In this document: one piece after another, positions 7,865 to 16,432 of the stretch
Numbering within the stretch: position 1 is the first letter of the stretch
How the letters are laid out: each line of letters begins with the position of its first letter
From: Ferrovibrio terrae
GTDB taxonomy: Bacteria; Pseudomonadota; Alphaproteobacteria; Ferrovibrionales; Ferrovibrionaceae
Reading direction: 5' to 3'
Assembly: GCF_007197755.1 (NCBI RefSeq)
Contig: NZ_CP041636.1
Location: forward strand, 2,082,001 to 2,146,000
DNA length: 64,000 nucleotides
Program-made: the position numbers and the translations under genes
The notes under the pieces: generated by a model
Databases searched by the model: none
What the model was told of the DNA's origin: nothing
What the model saw: only the letters and a program-made list of their open reading frames with translations

Positions 7865-8788
7865 ATGGCCAAACTCGACGAATCCGCCAAGGGCGTTTAC
7901 ATCATCTCGGTCACGCCCTTCACCGACAGCGGCGTGCTCGACCTCGACAGTACCGACCGCATGGTCGATTTCTATGTGGAAAAGGGCGTTACAGGCTTCA
8001 CCCTGCTCGGCATGATGGGCGAGGCGCCGAAGCTGACCATGGCGGAATCGCGCAGCTTCGTGCAGCGCGTGCTGAAGCGCCTGAACGGCAAGGCCCCCGT
8101 GGTGGTGGGCGCTTCCAGCCCCGGTTTCGCCTCGATGGCCGAGCTGACCAAGGCGGTGATGGATGATGGCGCTGCTGGAGTGATGATCGCACCGCCTGGC
8201 ACGCTGAAGACCGACGACCAGATCGTCACCTATTACGAGAATGCTGCCGAGGCCATCGGCACCAGCGTTCCATTTGTGCTGCAGGATTTCCCGCAATCGA
8301 CCAATGTGCATATGACGGCGGGGGTGATCGCCCGGATCATCAAGGCCCTGCCGTCCTGCGTGATGCTGAAGCACGAAGACTGGCCGGGGCTGGCCAAGCT
8401 GAGCGCGCTACGCGCCATGACCGATCTGCGCCGTGTCAGCATTCTGGTCGGCAATGGCGGCGTCTTTCTGCCCGAGGAGATGGAGCGCGGCGCCGATGGC
8501 GCGATGACGGGCTTCGCCTATCCCGAAATGATGACTGAGGTCGTCAAAGCCTATCAGGCCAGCAAGCCGGACCGCGCCCGCGACATTTTCGATGCCTATC
8601 TGCCGCTGGCGCGCTATGAACAGCAGCCGGGGCCCGGGCTCGCCATCCGCAAATATGTGCTGCAGAAGCGTGGTGTCATTGCGTCTGCCGCTTTGCGCAA
8701 ACCGGGGCCGAAGCTGTCCGCCCTGGATATTGCCGAAACCGAGAAGATGATCGCGCGCCAGACCAGGCGCCTGCAGGAGATCGGCTGA
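7865..8788 (+). CDS. DapA-superfamily aldolase/lyase (dihydrodipicolinate synthase family)
   Basis: A 307-residue Class I aldolase-type TIM barrel of the DHDPS/NAL superfamily, forming a Schiff base between a lysine and a 2-oxo acid. Lys169 (VMLKHED) is the probable Schiff-base residue. The loop normally GTTGE is GMMGE at 49-53. The tyrosine that normally assists proton transfer (the YNVP motif of DHDPS) is replaced by Gln140 in VLQDFP, so it is unlikely to be a true dihydrodipicolinate synthase. Context suggests cleavage or dehydration of a 2-oxo acid from the degraded ring or side chain. A good ribosome-binding site (AAGAGGTTCTCC) precedes the ATG. Its stop overlaps the SDR start as TGATG. 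Confidence 0.88.
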   Translation: MAKLDESAKGVYIISVTPFTDSGVLDLDSTDRMVDFYVEKGVTGFTLLGMMGEAPKLTMAESRSFVQRVLKRLNGKAPVVVGASSPGFASMAELTKAVMDDGAAGVMIAPPGTLKTDDQIVTYYENAAEAIGTSVPFVLQDFPQSTNVHMTAGVIARIIKALPSCVMLKHEDWPGLAKLSALRAMTDLRRVSILVGNGGVFLPEEMERGADGAMTGFAYPEMMTEVVKAYQASKPDRARDIFDAYLPLARYEQQPGPGLAIRKYVLQKRGVIASAALRKPGPKLSALDIAETEKMIARQTRRLQEIG

Positions 8789-9573
8789 TGGATTTGGGGT
8801 TGAACGGAAAGCGCGCGCTGGTGCTGGGCGCCAGCCGGGGTCTGGGAGCAGCTTGCGCGAAGGTGCTGGCCCGCGAGGGCGCCACGGTGATTGCGGCGGC
8901 GCGCAGCATCGAGGATACCAGGGCCTGGATCGCCGCCGAAGAAGCGTCCGTGGCGGCGCGTCTGACGGCAGAAAAACTCGACCTTTCCGACCGCGCATCG
9001 GTCGACGGGCTGGTTGACCGCCTTCTGCAGGCGGGCGGGGTTGACGTCCTCGTCAACAACAGTGGTGGGCCGCCGCCAGGCGCGGCAGCCGAGATCGCGC
9101 TTGATCTCTGGCAGCAACAGTTTTCTGCCATGGCCGGCCACCTGTTTCATCTCACGGGCTGCCTGCTGCCGAAAATGCTGGAGCGGGGCTGGGGACGTGT
9201 CATTACCATTGCCTCTTCAGGCGTGGAACAGCCCATCCCAAATCTGGCGCTGTCGAATGGCCTGCGCATGGCGGTGCTCGGCTGGTCGAAGACGCTGGCG
9301 GCAGAAGTCGCGCCCAAAGGGGTGACGGTGAATCTTGTGCTGCCCGGCCGGATCCATACCGACCGCGTCGATCAACTGGATGGGGCCGCGGCGGCGAAAC
9401 AGGGCAAGAGCCGTGACGAGATCGCCAAGGCCTCGCAAGCGACGATTCCCATGGGCCGTTATGGCCGGCCGGAGGAATTCGCCGATGCGGTGGCCTTTCT
9501 GGCCAGCCAGCGTGCCGGCTATATCACCGGTAGCAAGCTACGCGTTGACGGTGGCATGATACGCAGCCTGTAG
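8788..9573 (+). CDS. SDR-family oxidoreductase with altered active site
   Basis: A 261-residue short-chain dehydrogenase/reductase. The Rossmann motif GASRGLGAA is at residues 11-19, the NNSGGPPPG motif replaces NNAG, and the C-terminus GYITGSKLRVDGG is typical. The catalytic YxxxK is not present: where YSASK is expected the sequence reads SNGLR (LALSNGLRMAVLGWSKTLA). This matches a recognised divergent SDR subgroup related to beta-ketoacyl-ACP reductases that lacks the usual tyrosine. It is the last gene of the racemase operon, overlapping the previous stop by one base. The substrate cannot be assigned. Confidence 0.88.
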   Translation: MDLGLNGKRALVLGASRGLGAACAKVLAREGATVIAAARSIEDTRAWIAAEEASVAARLTAEKLDLSDRASVDGLVDRLLQAGGVDVLVNNSGGPPPGAAAEIALDLWQQQFSAMAGHLFHLTGCLLPKMLERGWGRVITIASSGVEQPIPNLALSNGLRMAVLGWSKTLAAEVAPKGVTVNLVLPGRIHTDRVDQLDGAAAAKQGKSRDEIAKASQATIPMGRYGRPEEFADAVAFLASQRAGYITGSKLRVDGGMIRSL

Positions 9574-9613
9574 GAGGCGGTAGCCGGCACACGCAATGGT
9601 CGCTGAAACGGAT

Positions 9614-10663
9614 TCACTCCGCGGCGATCTCGCGGGTTACCGGCAGTCCTCCATGAATCTCGCCCTCGCCATGAGTCCGCATGAGCTCTAGCAGCCGCTT
9701 GCGCATGATGATGCCGCCGCGGTCCGAAGGCATATGAGCTTCGACGCGGCGCGAGATATCGATGCAGGCGTCCGGATCGGTTGCCTCGAGGATATCCTTG
9801 TCCTCCTTGGTGATGGCTGCGTCCCAGTCGATGAGTTCCTGGGTGCTGCAATCCTCCTCACGGTCGCTGCGATACAGCCACTGCACCAGCTGGATCCGGT
9901 CGTCGTCGATCGGCGTGGCGCAGTTGAAGATGATATGCCGCAGGCCGCCGGGATATTCCATGTCGAGCCTGCGGCAGAAGGGCATGTACCAGTGATTGCG
10001 CATATGCCGCGTGGTCGTCGGCTCCGTGGTGCCGGTGACGCGGTGCGCCGCCGGTGGATTGGCGATCGGCACGATGGATTCGGCATAGAAACCGTAGTCG
10101 GTTTCCTGCATCTCGTATTTTTCCGGTTTCGGCTGGTCGAACTGGCCGAATGTCGCCTTGTGCACAAAGGAGAAATGCGCGTTGTCGAAGGAATTCTCCA
10201 GCATGCGTAACGGCGCGCAGTTCCAGGTTTCATAGAACTGGTCGATGCGACGGTAAGCCGGGTTGCTGTCCTCGGGAATCTCGAACAGGTCCGCCAGCGG
10301 CTCATCGAGCGCGACCCAGGCATACCCGAAGCTCGACCGGCAGCGGTAGGCCGTGGTTTTCAGATTGCCGGAGACGGCACTGTTGTCAGGGAATTGCGGA
10401 ATGCGAATGCACTGCCCGCTGCGATCATATGTCCAGCCATGGTAGCCGCAGACGATATTGCCATTCTCGCACCAGCCCTTCGACAGACGGGCCGTGCGGT
10501 GGCAGCAGCGATCTGACAGTGCGGCGGGTTGCCCGGCCGCATCCAGAAAGAGCACGATGTCTTCCCCCATCAGCCGGAAAGGCTTCGGGCCAGATCGCAG
10601 GTCGTCAAGTTTGACCGTTGCATACCAGAATTTACGCAAGGTTTTCTGTCGTGTGGTCAACAT
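9614..10663 (-). CDS. Rieske non-heme iron oxygenase, alpha subunit
   Basis: A 349-residue oxygenase component of an aromatic-ring hydroxylating or demethylating system. The Rieske [2Fe-2S] motif is complete: Cys53-x-His55, then Cys72-x2-His75 (CGYHGW). The catalytic domain has the mononuclear iron motif ENSFDNAHFSFVH, that is NxxDxxHxxxxH. The short length resembles VanA/phthalate-4,5-dioxygenase-type monomeric alpha subunits. An upstream ATG would add 21 residues, but the ATG at 10663 has AGGAGG five bases before it. It is the last gene of a six-gene minus-strand operon after the flavin monooxygenase. No ferredoxin or reductase partner is encoded in the window, so electrons must come from elsewhere. 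Confidence 0.92.
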   Translation of the reverse strand: MLTTRQKTLRKFWYATVKLDDLRSGPKPFRLMGEDIVLFLDAAGQPAALSDRCCHRTARLSKGWCENGNIVCGYHGWTYDRSGQCIRIPQFPDNSAVSGNLKTTAYRCRSSFGYAWVALDEPLADLFEIPEDSNPAYRRIDQFYETWNCAPLRMLENSFDNAHFSFVHKATFGQFDQPKPEKYEMQETDYGFYAESIVPIANPPAAHRVTGTTEPTTTRHMRNHWYMPFCRRLDMEYPGGLRHIIFNCATPIDDDRIQLVQWLYRSDREEDCSTQELIDWDAAITKEDKDILEATDPDACIDISRRVEAHMPSDRGGIIMRKRLLELMRTHGEGEIHGGLPVTREIAAE

Positions 10664-10709
10664 CACTGCCTCCTGACCCCGGGTCTGCCGTGTGGCGGCG
10701 GCTGCGCCG

Positions 10710-11921
10710 TCAGGCGGCCGAGACATCCCTGTAAAGCCGCGCCAGCTTCGCGCGAAATTCCGGCGAGGTTTTCGCCAGCGTCCCCGTCACCGGGTCGGCG
10801 CCGGCCAGCATCGTATCGGTGGCATCCCGCGAAAAGCCGGCGGCGAACTGCACGCGCGGCAACCGGCGCGCCTCGATCCGCCGCAGCGCGGCGGCAATGT
10901 CGGCTTCGCCCGGGGCGGCGAATGCGCGTCGCAGTTCGTCCAGCGCGATGCATGCATCTTCGATGGCCTGTGTGCCGCCCTGTCCAAGCGTGGGCACCAT
11001 CGGGTGGGCGGCGTCGCCCAGCAGCAGGATGCGTCCGTGTCGATCGCAGAATTCCACCGGTGCTTCCTGCAGGCGGGCCCAGTGGATATGCGCGACATTG
11101 TTGCAGATGGCGTCGACAAGGAATGCGCATTTCGCGCTGAGCCCTTCCGGCGGCGTGTATAGCTGCCTCAGGCTGTCTGCATTCTTGATGTCGTCGGAAA
11201 CATCGGAGTCGAGCGGGATCGGGAAGGAGCCAGAGATATAGGTGCTGTCGCCCGGAACGCGGAAGGCGAGCAGCCGGTTGGGGCCGTTGAACCACTGGCC
11301 ATAGTCGTCCACCAGGTCAGGACGGGCTTCGTTCAGCAGCAGGCGGAAGATGCAGACGCCGATCATGGTCGGCTTGGGCGCGCCCCAGAAGGCCTGCCGC
11401 ACTTTCGAGTAGCGGCCATCGCCGCCGACTAGCAGGTCGATGCCGTCGATCTTGTCAGTGCGGGCGTCGCGATCGACCGTTTCGAGCACGATCGGCCCGG
11501 TTTCACCGGCACGGGCATACCGTACCGCAGCGGCTTCGACGCCGAAGCGGACGCAATCACGCACCGGCTGGCGCAGCAGCTGGTACAACATCGCCCATCG
11601 GATGCGGACGCCGGGATTGTCTGCCACTTCACGCAACGGCAAATGCATCAGTTCGCGGCCACCGGTGAGTTCGATGCGCCAGCTTTCCCAGGGCAGGCTT
11701 TCAGCAAGCAGCGTTCGCGCGAGCTCTGGGTGATAGAGCGTCAGCGCTTTGATGGCGTTCGGACCGACATTGAGGCCGGTTCCCGCTTCCGCGTGGTCTT
11801 CGGTCGTGGCCCGTTCAAGGCAGATGACTTCGGCATTCTCCAGCTTGCGCAGGCCATCCGCCATGATGCTGCCGGCGACCCCGGTGCCGACGATGACGAT
11901 GCGTTTGCGGCGTCTGGTCAT
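10710..11921 (-). CDS. FAD-dependent aromatic monooxygenase (salicylate hydroxylase-like)
   Basis: A 403-residue group A flavoprotein monooxygenase that should hydroxylate an aromatic or enolised heterocyclic ring using NAD(P)H and O2. The ADP-binding GTGVAGS lies near residue 12, the DG motif in LLVGGDGRYSKVR and the FAD-ribityl motif in LLLGDAAHPMVPTLGQGG. The ATG overlaps the permease stop by four bases. In this operon it is linked to an NMT1-type importer, a VOC protein and a Rieske oxygenase, so it probably performs one oxidation in a dedicated uptake-and-oxidation module. 6-Hydroxynicotinate and urate hydroxylases belong to the same superfamily, so an N-heterocycle substrate is plausible but not shown. 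Confidence 0.9.
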   Translation of the reverse strand: MTRRRKRIVIVGTGVAGSIMADGLRKLENAEVICLERATTEDHAEAGTGLNVGPNAIKALTLYHPELARTLLAESLPWESWRIELTGGRELMHLPLREVADNPGVRIRWAMLYQLLRQPVRDCVRFGVEAAAVRYARAGETGPIVLETVDRDARTDKIDGIDLLVGGDGRYSKVRQAFWGAPKPTMIGVCIFRLLLNEARPDLVDDYGQWFNGPNRLLAFRVPGDSTYISGSFPIPLDSDVSDDIKNADSLRQLYTPPEGLSAKCAFLVDAICNNVAHIHWARLQEAPVEFCDRHGRILLLGDAAHPMVPTLGQGGTQAIEDACIALDELRRAFAAPGEADIAAALRRIEARRLPRVQFAAGFSRDATDTMLAGADPVTGTLAKTSPEFRAKLARLYRDVSAA

Positions 11922-12694
11922 TTGCCGCCCCAGTGGACAAAGGTTTTCTCGATGGTGAGGAATACCCAGTTCATGCCGTAGCCCAGGGCGCCGGCGGCGA
12001 AGATCGCGGCATACATGGTCGGCATTTCAAACAGCATCTGCGCCTCGATCAGGCGATACCCGATGCCGTTGCTTGAACCAATAAACATTTCGGCAACGAC
12101 AATGATGACCAGCGACAGAGAAATACCATTGCGCATGCCAATGAAAGTCTGGGGCAGGGACTCCCAGAGATAGACATCGACCAGCACGCGCAGCCGGCTT
12201 GCCCCCATCACCTTGGCGGCAAGCACCCTTGTCTTCCTGGCATTCATGACGCCGTAGGCGACGTTGAACAGGATCACCAGGGAGGCGCCGAAGGCGGCCA
12301 CCGCAATTTTGGTCTTGTCGCCAACGCCGAAAAGTACCAGGAAAAGCGGAAATACCGCAGAAGCGGGGGTGGAACGGAAGAAATCGATCACGAATTCGAC
12401 CGAGCGATACAGTTTCTCCGCCGCGCCGAGCATGACCCCCAGAGGAATGGCGATAGCCGATGCGATCAGGAAGGACAGCACGGTGCGGTAGATCGTCTGG
12501 CCGAAATCAAACAGCAGCGGGCCGCCGACCAGCCCATCGATGAGTGCCTGCAACGCTTTCTGCGGCGGCGGTAGCAGTACGGGATCGGCAACCTTCAGCA
12601 CTGTTGCCAGCCACCAGACGGCGACCAGCAGCACGACGCCGATCAGCGGGCGCCACCGGCTGGCAAAGGCCTGCAGTCTCGCAGCAGCGGTCAC
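11918..12694 (-). CDS. ABC transporter permease (SsuC/TauC/ThiX-like)
   Basis: A 258-residue inner-membrane permease of the BPD_transp_1 family with about six membrane segments. It carries the cytoplasmic EAA-like loop LAAKVMGASRLRVLVDVYLWES near the middle and a conserved LPPPQKALQAL segment at the N-terminus. An ATG at 12727 is possible, but the GTG at 12694 has GGGAGG upstream and forms a GTGA overlap with the ATPase stop. It forms a complete importer with the ATPase and the NMT1-like binding protein upstream. Members import sulfonates, nitrate, pyrimidine precursors or aromatic acids. Confidence 0.9.
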   Translation of the reverse strand: MTAAARLQAFASRWRPLIGVVLLVAVWWLATVLKVADPVLLPPPQKALQALIDGLVGGPLLFDFGQTIYRTVLSFLIASAIAIPLGVMLGAAEKLYRSVEFVIDFFRSTPASAVFPLFLVLFGVGDKTKIAVAAFGASLVILFNVAYGVMNARKTRVLAAKVMGASRLRVLVDVYLWESLPQTFIGMRNGISLSLVIIVVAEMFIGSSNGIGYRLIEAQMLFEMPTMYAAIFAAGALGYGMNWVFLTIEKTFVHWGGK

Positions 12695-13554
12695 AGCTTG
12701 GCCTCCCGACGGAAAATCTCCAGGCAATGGCTCTTGATTTGCACGAATTTCGGGTCGGACAAGGTATCCGCGCTGCGTGGCCGCGGCAGCGGAACCTCCA
12801 CGAAGTCGGCGATCCGCGTCGGGCGCCGGGTCAGCAGCAGGACATAGTCGGCCAGATAGACAGCTTCCTCGAGATCGTGGCTCACGATCACCATGGTGGT
12901 ATTGGTTTCCATGAAGGCTTTCTGCATCTGGTCCCGCATGAACAAGGTCATCTCGTAATCCAGTGCCGAGAAGGGCTCGTCGAGGAACAGGACCTCTGGC
13001 TCCATGACCAGGGAGCGCATGATCGACACGGTCTGCTGCTGCCCGCCGGACAACTCGTAGGGGTAGCGGTTGAAGTCGATCTTGACCTGGAAGCGCGACA
13101 GCAGGCGCTCGACGCGTTCTTCGCGTTCCCGCCGGCTCAGCTTCATCAGCTTGAGCGGATAGTGGATATTGTCGATGGCGCGCAGCCAGGGGAATAACGC
13201 TTCGCGGTAGTTCTGGAAGACATAGCCGATGCGGGTTTCTTCGATGGTTTTGCCATCGAAGAGAATTTCTCCTGCATCCACCGGCATCAGGCCGGCGATC
13301 ATGTTGATGATCGTGCTCTTGCCGCAGCCATTGGGGCCGAACACCGACACGACCTTGCCGCGCGGCAGGTCGAGATCGAAGTTCTGGTAGAGCTGGCTGT
13401 CGCCGAACCGTTTCGACAGGCCGCGCACAGTGATGTGTGTGCCAGGCGGGAACCAGCGATAAGAGGGTTCCTGTGGCTGCGAATGCGCCGCAGCCGAGGC
13501 AGCCACCGGTTCGCCCTTCACCAGCCTGATCGCTGCCTTTGCACCTGCCAGCAT
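12691..13554 (-). CDS. ABC transporter ATP-binding protein (SsuB/TauB-like)
   Basis: A 287-residue ATPase. Walker A is GPNGCGKST, the Q-loop lies in GYVFQNYREALFPW, the signature is LSGGQQQTV, Walker B is VLFLDEPFSALD and the H-loop is VIVSHDLEEAV. An N-terminal extension of about 40 residues (rich in Ala, containing AASAAAHSQPQEPSYRW) precedes the first strand and is longer than usual. The ATG overlaps the binding-protein stop by one base (TGATG). It energises the permease encoded immediately downstream. Confidence 0.92.
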   Translation of the reverse strand: MLAGAKAAIRLVKGEPVAASAAAHSQPQEPSYRWFPPGTHITVRGLSKRFGDSQLYQNFDLDLPRGKVVSVFGPNGCGKSTIINMIAGLMPVDAGEILFDGKTIEETRIGYVFQNYREALFPWLRAIDNIHYPLKLMKLSRREREERVERLLSRFQVKIDFNRYPYELSGGQQQTVSIMRSLVMEPEVLFLDEPFSALDYEMTLFMRDQMQKAFMETNTTMVIVSHDLEEAVYLADYVLLLTRRPTRIADFVEVPLPRPRSADTLSDPKFVQIKSHCLEIFRREAKL

Positions 13555-14561
13555 CAGCTTGCGGCTTTCCGGTCAGGGCTCACGAGATACTTTGAGGTAT
13601 CGATCTTGTCCTTGATCACACCGGATTCGATGGTGAAGTCGATGACCTTCTGGAAGTCCTTCTTATCCTGTGCCGAAAGCTGGTCGACCATCATCATGCG
13701 CGGCAGCGGAATGGTCATGGCAAGTTCGGGCGGTGTGAACGTGTTGCCCTTCAGCAGTTCGCGCGTCGTGGGATCCTGCTCGATATCCTTCAACGCCTTG
13801 CGCCAGGCCGCCGTGAAGCGCCGCGCGACATCAGGACGCTCTCTCAGCATCTTGCCCGTGATGGCGCCGCCCGCCATATAGGCATAGGCCTCCTCGCGGC
13901 CGATGATGTATTTCGACACCACGCCTGCTTCAACCGTATTGGCAGCGCCGCTCTTGTTCATCACGGTGGCATTCGGTTCCAGCGTATATCCGGCATCGAA
14001 GGTGCCCGCCTTCATAGCGTCGGCATGCAGGTTCATCGCAAGTTCGGTCAGCGTATAATCCGTGCCTTCCTTCATGCCCACCGCGCCGAGCACCGCGCGG
14101 GCCATGGCCATGTTTCCTGCCCCCGGCGCCGACATGATCTTCTTGGCCGTGCCCTTGAGGTCCTTGACCGACTTCGCGTCAATTCCGTTCTTGGCAACAA
14201 ACTGCTCCATCTGCGCGAACTTGTTCTGCCCATAGAGCGACATGTAGTAGAGCAGGCCTTCTTTCTTCGTGTTGCCGTTCATGCCGTCGACGGTCACCAG
14301 GTTGGCGCCGGCATCCAGGTCGTTGGTCAGCATGCCCTGCACGATCGGTGGCGCGCCCATCAGCTTGACCATTTCGGCGTCGATACCCTGCTCCTTGAAA
14401 TAGCCGCGCTCGGCCGCGACGAAATACGGCAGCGCAGACGAAACCGGGAAAACGCCGACCTTGACCTTGTCGGCTGCCATCGCCCCCGCGCTCCACATGG
14501 CGGTCGCCAGCGCCGCCGTGGCAAGGAGTGCGGTTTTCAGGATATCACGACGATATTTCAT
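13554..14561 (-). CDS. NMT1/THI5-like ABC transporter substrate-binding protein
   Basis: A 335-residue periplasmic binding protein of the SsuA/THI5/NMT1 type. MKYRRDILKTALLATAAL then AGAMAADKV is a signal peptide with a twin-basic start and AxA cleavage near residue 29. The mature protein begins VKVGVFPVSSALPYFVAAERGYF, the standard opening of this family. Relatives bind sulfonates, thiamine-pyrimidine precursors, nitrate or aromatic acids. The ATG at 14561 is chosen because GGAG lies upstream. An ATG four codons earlier is possible. The ligand is unknown, but oxygenases in the same operon suggest an aromatic or heterocyclic compound. Confidence 0.9.
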   Translation of the reverse strand: MKYRRDILKTALLATAALATAMWSAGAMAADKVKVGVFPVSSALPYFVAAERGYFKEQGIDAEMVKLMGAPPIVQGMLTNDLDAGANLVTVDGMNGNTKKEGLLYYMSLYGQNKFAQMEQFVAKNGIDAKSVKDLKGTAKKIMSAPGAGNMAMARAVLGAVGMKEGTDYTLTELAMNLHADAMKAGTFDAGYTLEPNATVMNKSGAANTVEAGVVSKYIIGREEAYAYMAGGAITGKMLRERPDVARRFTAAWRKALKDIEQDPTTRELLKGNTFTPPELAMTIPLPRMMMVDQLSAQDKKDFQKVIDFTIESGVIKDKIDTSKYLVSPDRKAAS

Positions 14562-14580
14562 CTCTGGCTCCATGCGTGGT

Positions 14581-15072
14581 TCAGGCGATTTCGTATTGTG
14601 CAGCATCGAAAAAAGATGTGCCGGCGGCATAGCGGCGGGCCGGCGACATATCGGGCGGTGCGCCAGTTTCGGCGCGGCCATCGAAGGTCAGCTCAAGCTG
14701 GACACCATTCGGGTCATAGACAAAAAGCTGCCAGTAGGTGGTGCCGGGAACGAGGAATTCCCGCCATTCCAGGCCAGCGTCGCGGATGCGGGCTATGAAG
14801 TCGTGGTAGCCGATCGCGGTCAGTGACAGATGGTCGATCGCCGCCGTGCCGCGCGGTGCCACGCCGTCTTTGCCCAGGGCAGGGCCGCCAGCATAGATGT
14901 GGATGATGGCTTCACCGACCGGCGTCGGTACCGCAATCCAGGCGCCGGGATAGCCGAAATCCGGCCGTGCGACTTCTGCCAGACCCAGAACGTCGCAGTA
15001 GAAACGCCGCGTCATTGCAAGATCGCCGGTCTTGATTGCGACATGAAATAAGCCGGTGATCGTGCCTCGCAT
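14581..15072 (-). CDS. VOC-family (glyoxalase/extradiol dioxygenase fold) protein
   Basis: A 163-residue vicinal-oxygen-chelate protein with two paired beta-alpha-beta-beta-beta modules. Candidate metal ligands are His10 (LFHVAIKTGDL), the histidine in AAIDHLSL and the glutamate in VQLELTF, matching the family's His/His/Glu pattern. Family members include glyoxalase I, methylmalonyl-CoA epimerase, extradiol dioxygenases and various isomerases. The open frame extends further upstream, but the ATG at 15072 gives a normal family start. It is the first gene of the six-gene operon with the NMT1-type importer and two oxygenases, so a role in ring opening or isomerisation of an oxidised intermediate is plausible. 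Confidence 0.85.
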   Translation of the reverse strand: MRGTITGLFHVAIKTGDLAMTRRFYCDVLGLAEVARPDFGYPGAWIAVPTPVGEAIIHIYAGGPALGKDGVAPRGTAAIDHLSLTAIGYHDFIARIRDAGLEWREFLVPGTTYWQLFVYDPNGVQLELTFDGRAETGAPPDMSPARRYAAGTSFFDAAQYEIA

Positions 15073-15248
15073 GGCAGCGGAACCTTTGGTCAGCGGTCTT
15101 GTTCGTCTGCAAACGTGCTGTCGAAGAATTGCAATCGTCATGCCAGCGCGAATTCCTGCCGAAGCGGTACGCCCGCGGTGCTTATGCCGCGTTTGATGGC
15201 GGCAGTACTGACCAATCGTTTGGCAACAGCCTGCAACAGGGCATGCCG

Positions 15249-15279
15249 CGCCCATTATTTGGGCGAGGACGCTTTCGCC
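15249..15279. promoter_or_regulatory. Inverted repeats in the divergent VOC/amidohydrolase promoter region
   Basis: Two short inverted repeats overlap here: CGCCCA-TTATT-TGGGCG (15249-15265) and GGCGA-N8-TCGCC (15262-15279). They lie in the 262-base region between the divergent VOC and ring-opening amidohydrolase starts, 56-86 bases before the latter. This is a reasonable site for the LysR-type regulator encoded at 16429. The rest of the region has no recognisable gene or riboswitch. Confidence 0.4.
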
Positions 15280-15334
15280 TCCACGTATTTTTGCCGGTAC
15301 AGGACTTGCTACTCGCAGGATCAAAGGAGTCATC

Positions 15335-16432
15335 ATGCAAGCGTCCGTCTATCGCCTGACCATGAGTCATCCGGGCGACCTGTCCGAACTCGCTGCGCTC
15401 TTCGAGTCCGGCAGCCTCGATCCGTCGCATGTCATTGCCGTGATCGGGAAAACCGAAGGCAATGGCGGTGTGAATGATTTCACGCGCGGCTATTTCACCC
15501 TGGCTTTTGCAACCCTGATGGCAGGGAAGCTGAAGTTGGATATCCCGCAAGTGATCGCAAGCATCCCTTGCATTCTCTCGGGCGGCACTGAAGGCGTGCT
15601 GACACCACATTATACTGTCTTTGCCAGATCCCCGGCATCGGCGCAGCCCGATGGCAAGCGGCTTGCGATTGGCGTGGCGTTCAGTGTGCCCATGCTGCCG
15701 GAACAGATCGGGCGCCAGGCACATATAGATGCGGTGGCTACGGCTGTGCAGGCGGCGATGGCGGATGCCGGCCTCGAGAATCCAGAGGATGTGCATTTCG
15801 TGCAGGTCAAGACACCCTGCGTGACCTTGCCGCGCGCCGAAGAGGCGACGCGGCGCGGCGCGCAGGTGCTGACCGCCGATCCGGGGCGCTCGATGGCCTA
15901 TGCCAGGGTGGCGGGCGCCTTTGGCGTTGCTCTCGCCCTGGGCGAAACCACGGCCGCGGCAGCTAGCGAGGTGGCGATGTTCGCTGATTATGGCATCTAT
16001 TCTTCCCGCGCCAGTATTTCATCCGGTGTCGAGATTGAGGCCAATGAAGTCATCGTGCTGGGCAACAGCGCAGCCTGGTCCGGCGACCTGCAGGTTTCGC
16101 ATGCCGTGATGCAGGATGCACTGGATATCGGCGCTGTCAGTCATGCGCTGGCGGACCTCGGCATTCCCGCGCTGCCGCAGGTCTCCGCGCAGGATGCCCC
16201 GCGCCTCAGGGCGGTCTTCGTCAAATGCGAACCGGCCCGCGCCGGCAAGATCCGCGGCCAGCGCCACACCATGCTGGAAGACACGGATATCAACGCGCAG
16301 CGCCATATCCGTGGCGCCGTCGGTGGCCTGGTCGCCGGCGTGACCGGAGACACCAGACTCTTCGTTTCGGGCGGCGCCGAGCATCAGGGGCCCGATGGCG
16401 GCGGCCTGATCGCCGCGATTGCGCAAGTATGA
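15335..16432 (+). CDS. Ring-opening amidohydrolase 1 (cyanuric acid hydrolase/barbiturase family)
   Basis: A 365-residue member of the AtzD/barbiturase family, which hydrolyses cyclic imides such as cyanuric acid or barbituric acid using three Ser-Lys dyads in a threefold repeated barrel. Visible family motifs are GKTEGNGGVNDFTRG (Lys39), LSGGTEGVLTPHY (Ser82), VQVKTPC, ASISSGVEIEANEV, AGKIRGQRHTM and the C-terminal VSGGAEHQGPDGGG. Length is normal for the family. AAAGGAG lies six bases before the ATG. It is the first gene of an eight-gene plus-strand operon that includes a paralogue about 2 kb downstream. Barbiturase or cyanuric acid hydrolase specificity cannot be decided by eye. Confidence 0.93.
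   Translation: MQASVYRLTMSHPGDLSELAALFESGSLDPSHVIAVIGKTEGNGGVNDFTRGYFTLAFATLMAGKLKLDIPQVIASIPCILSGGTEGVLTPHYTVFARSPASAQPDGKRLAIGVAFSVPMLPEQIGRQAHIDAVATAVQAAMADAGLENPEDVHFVQVKTPCVTLPRAEEATRRGAQVLTADPGRSMAYARVAGAFGVALALGETTAAAASEVAMFADYGIYSSRASISSGVEIEANEVIVLGNSAAWSGDLQVSHAVMQDALDIGAVSHALADLGIPALPQVSAQDAPRLRAVFVKCEPARAGKIRGQRHTMLEDTDINAQRHIRGAVGGLVAGVTGDTRLFVSGGAEHQGPDGGGLIAAIAQV

Noticed and set aside
7865-8788. True dihydrodipicolinate synthase (dapA)
   Set aside because: The catalytic tyrosine is missing, GTTGE is altered and the gene lies in a catabolic operon, not with lysine biosynthesis genes.
14562-14580. Thiamine-pyrophosphate riboswitch upstream of the NMT1-like binding protein
   Set aside because: Only 19 bases separate it from the VOC stop and the gene is inside an operon; no thi-box sequence is visible.
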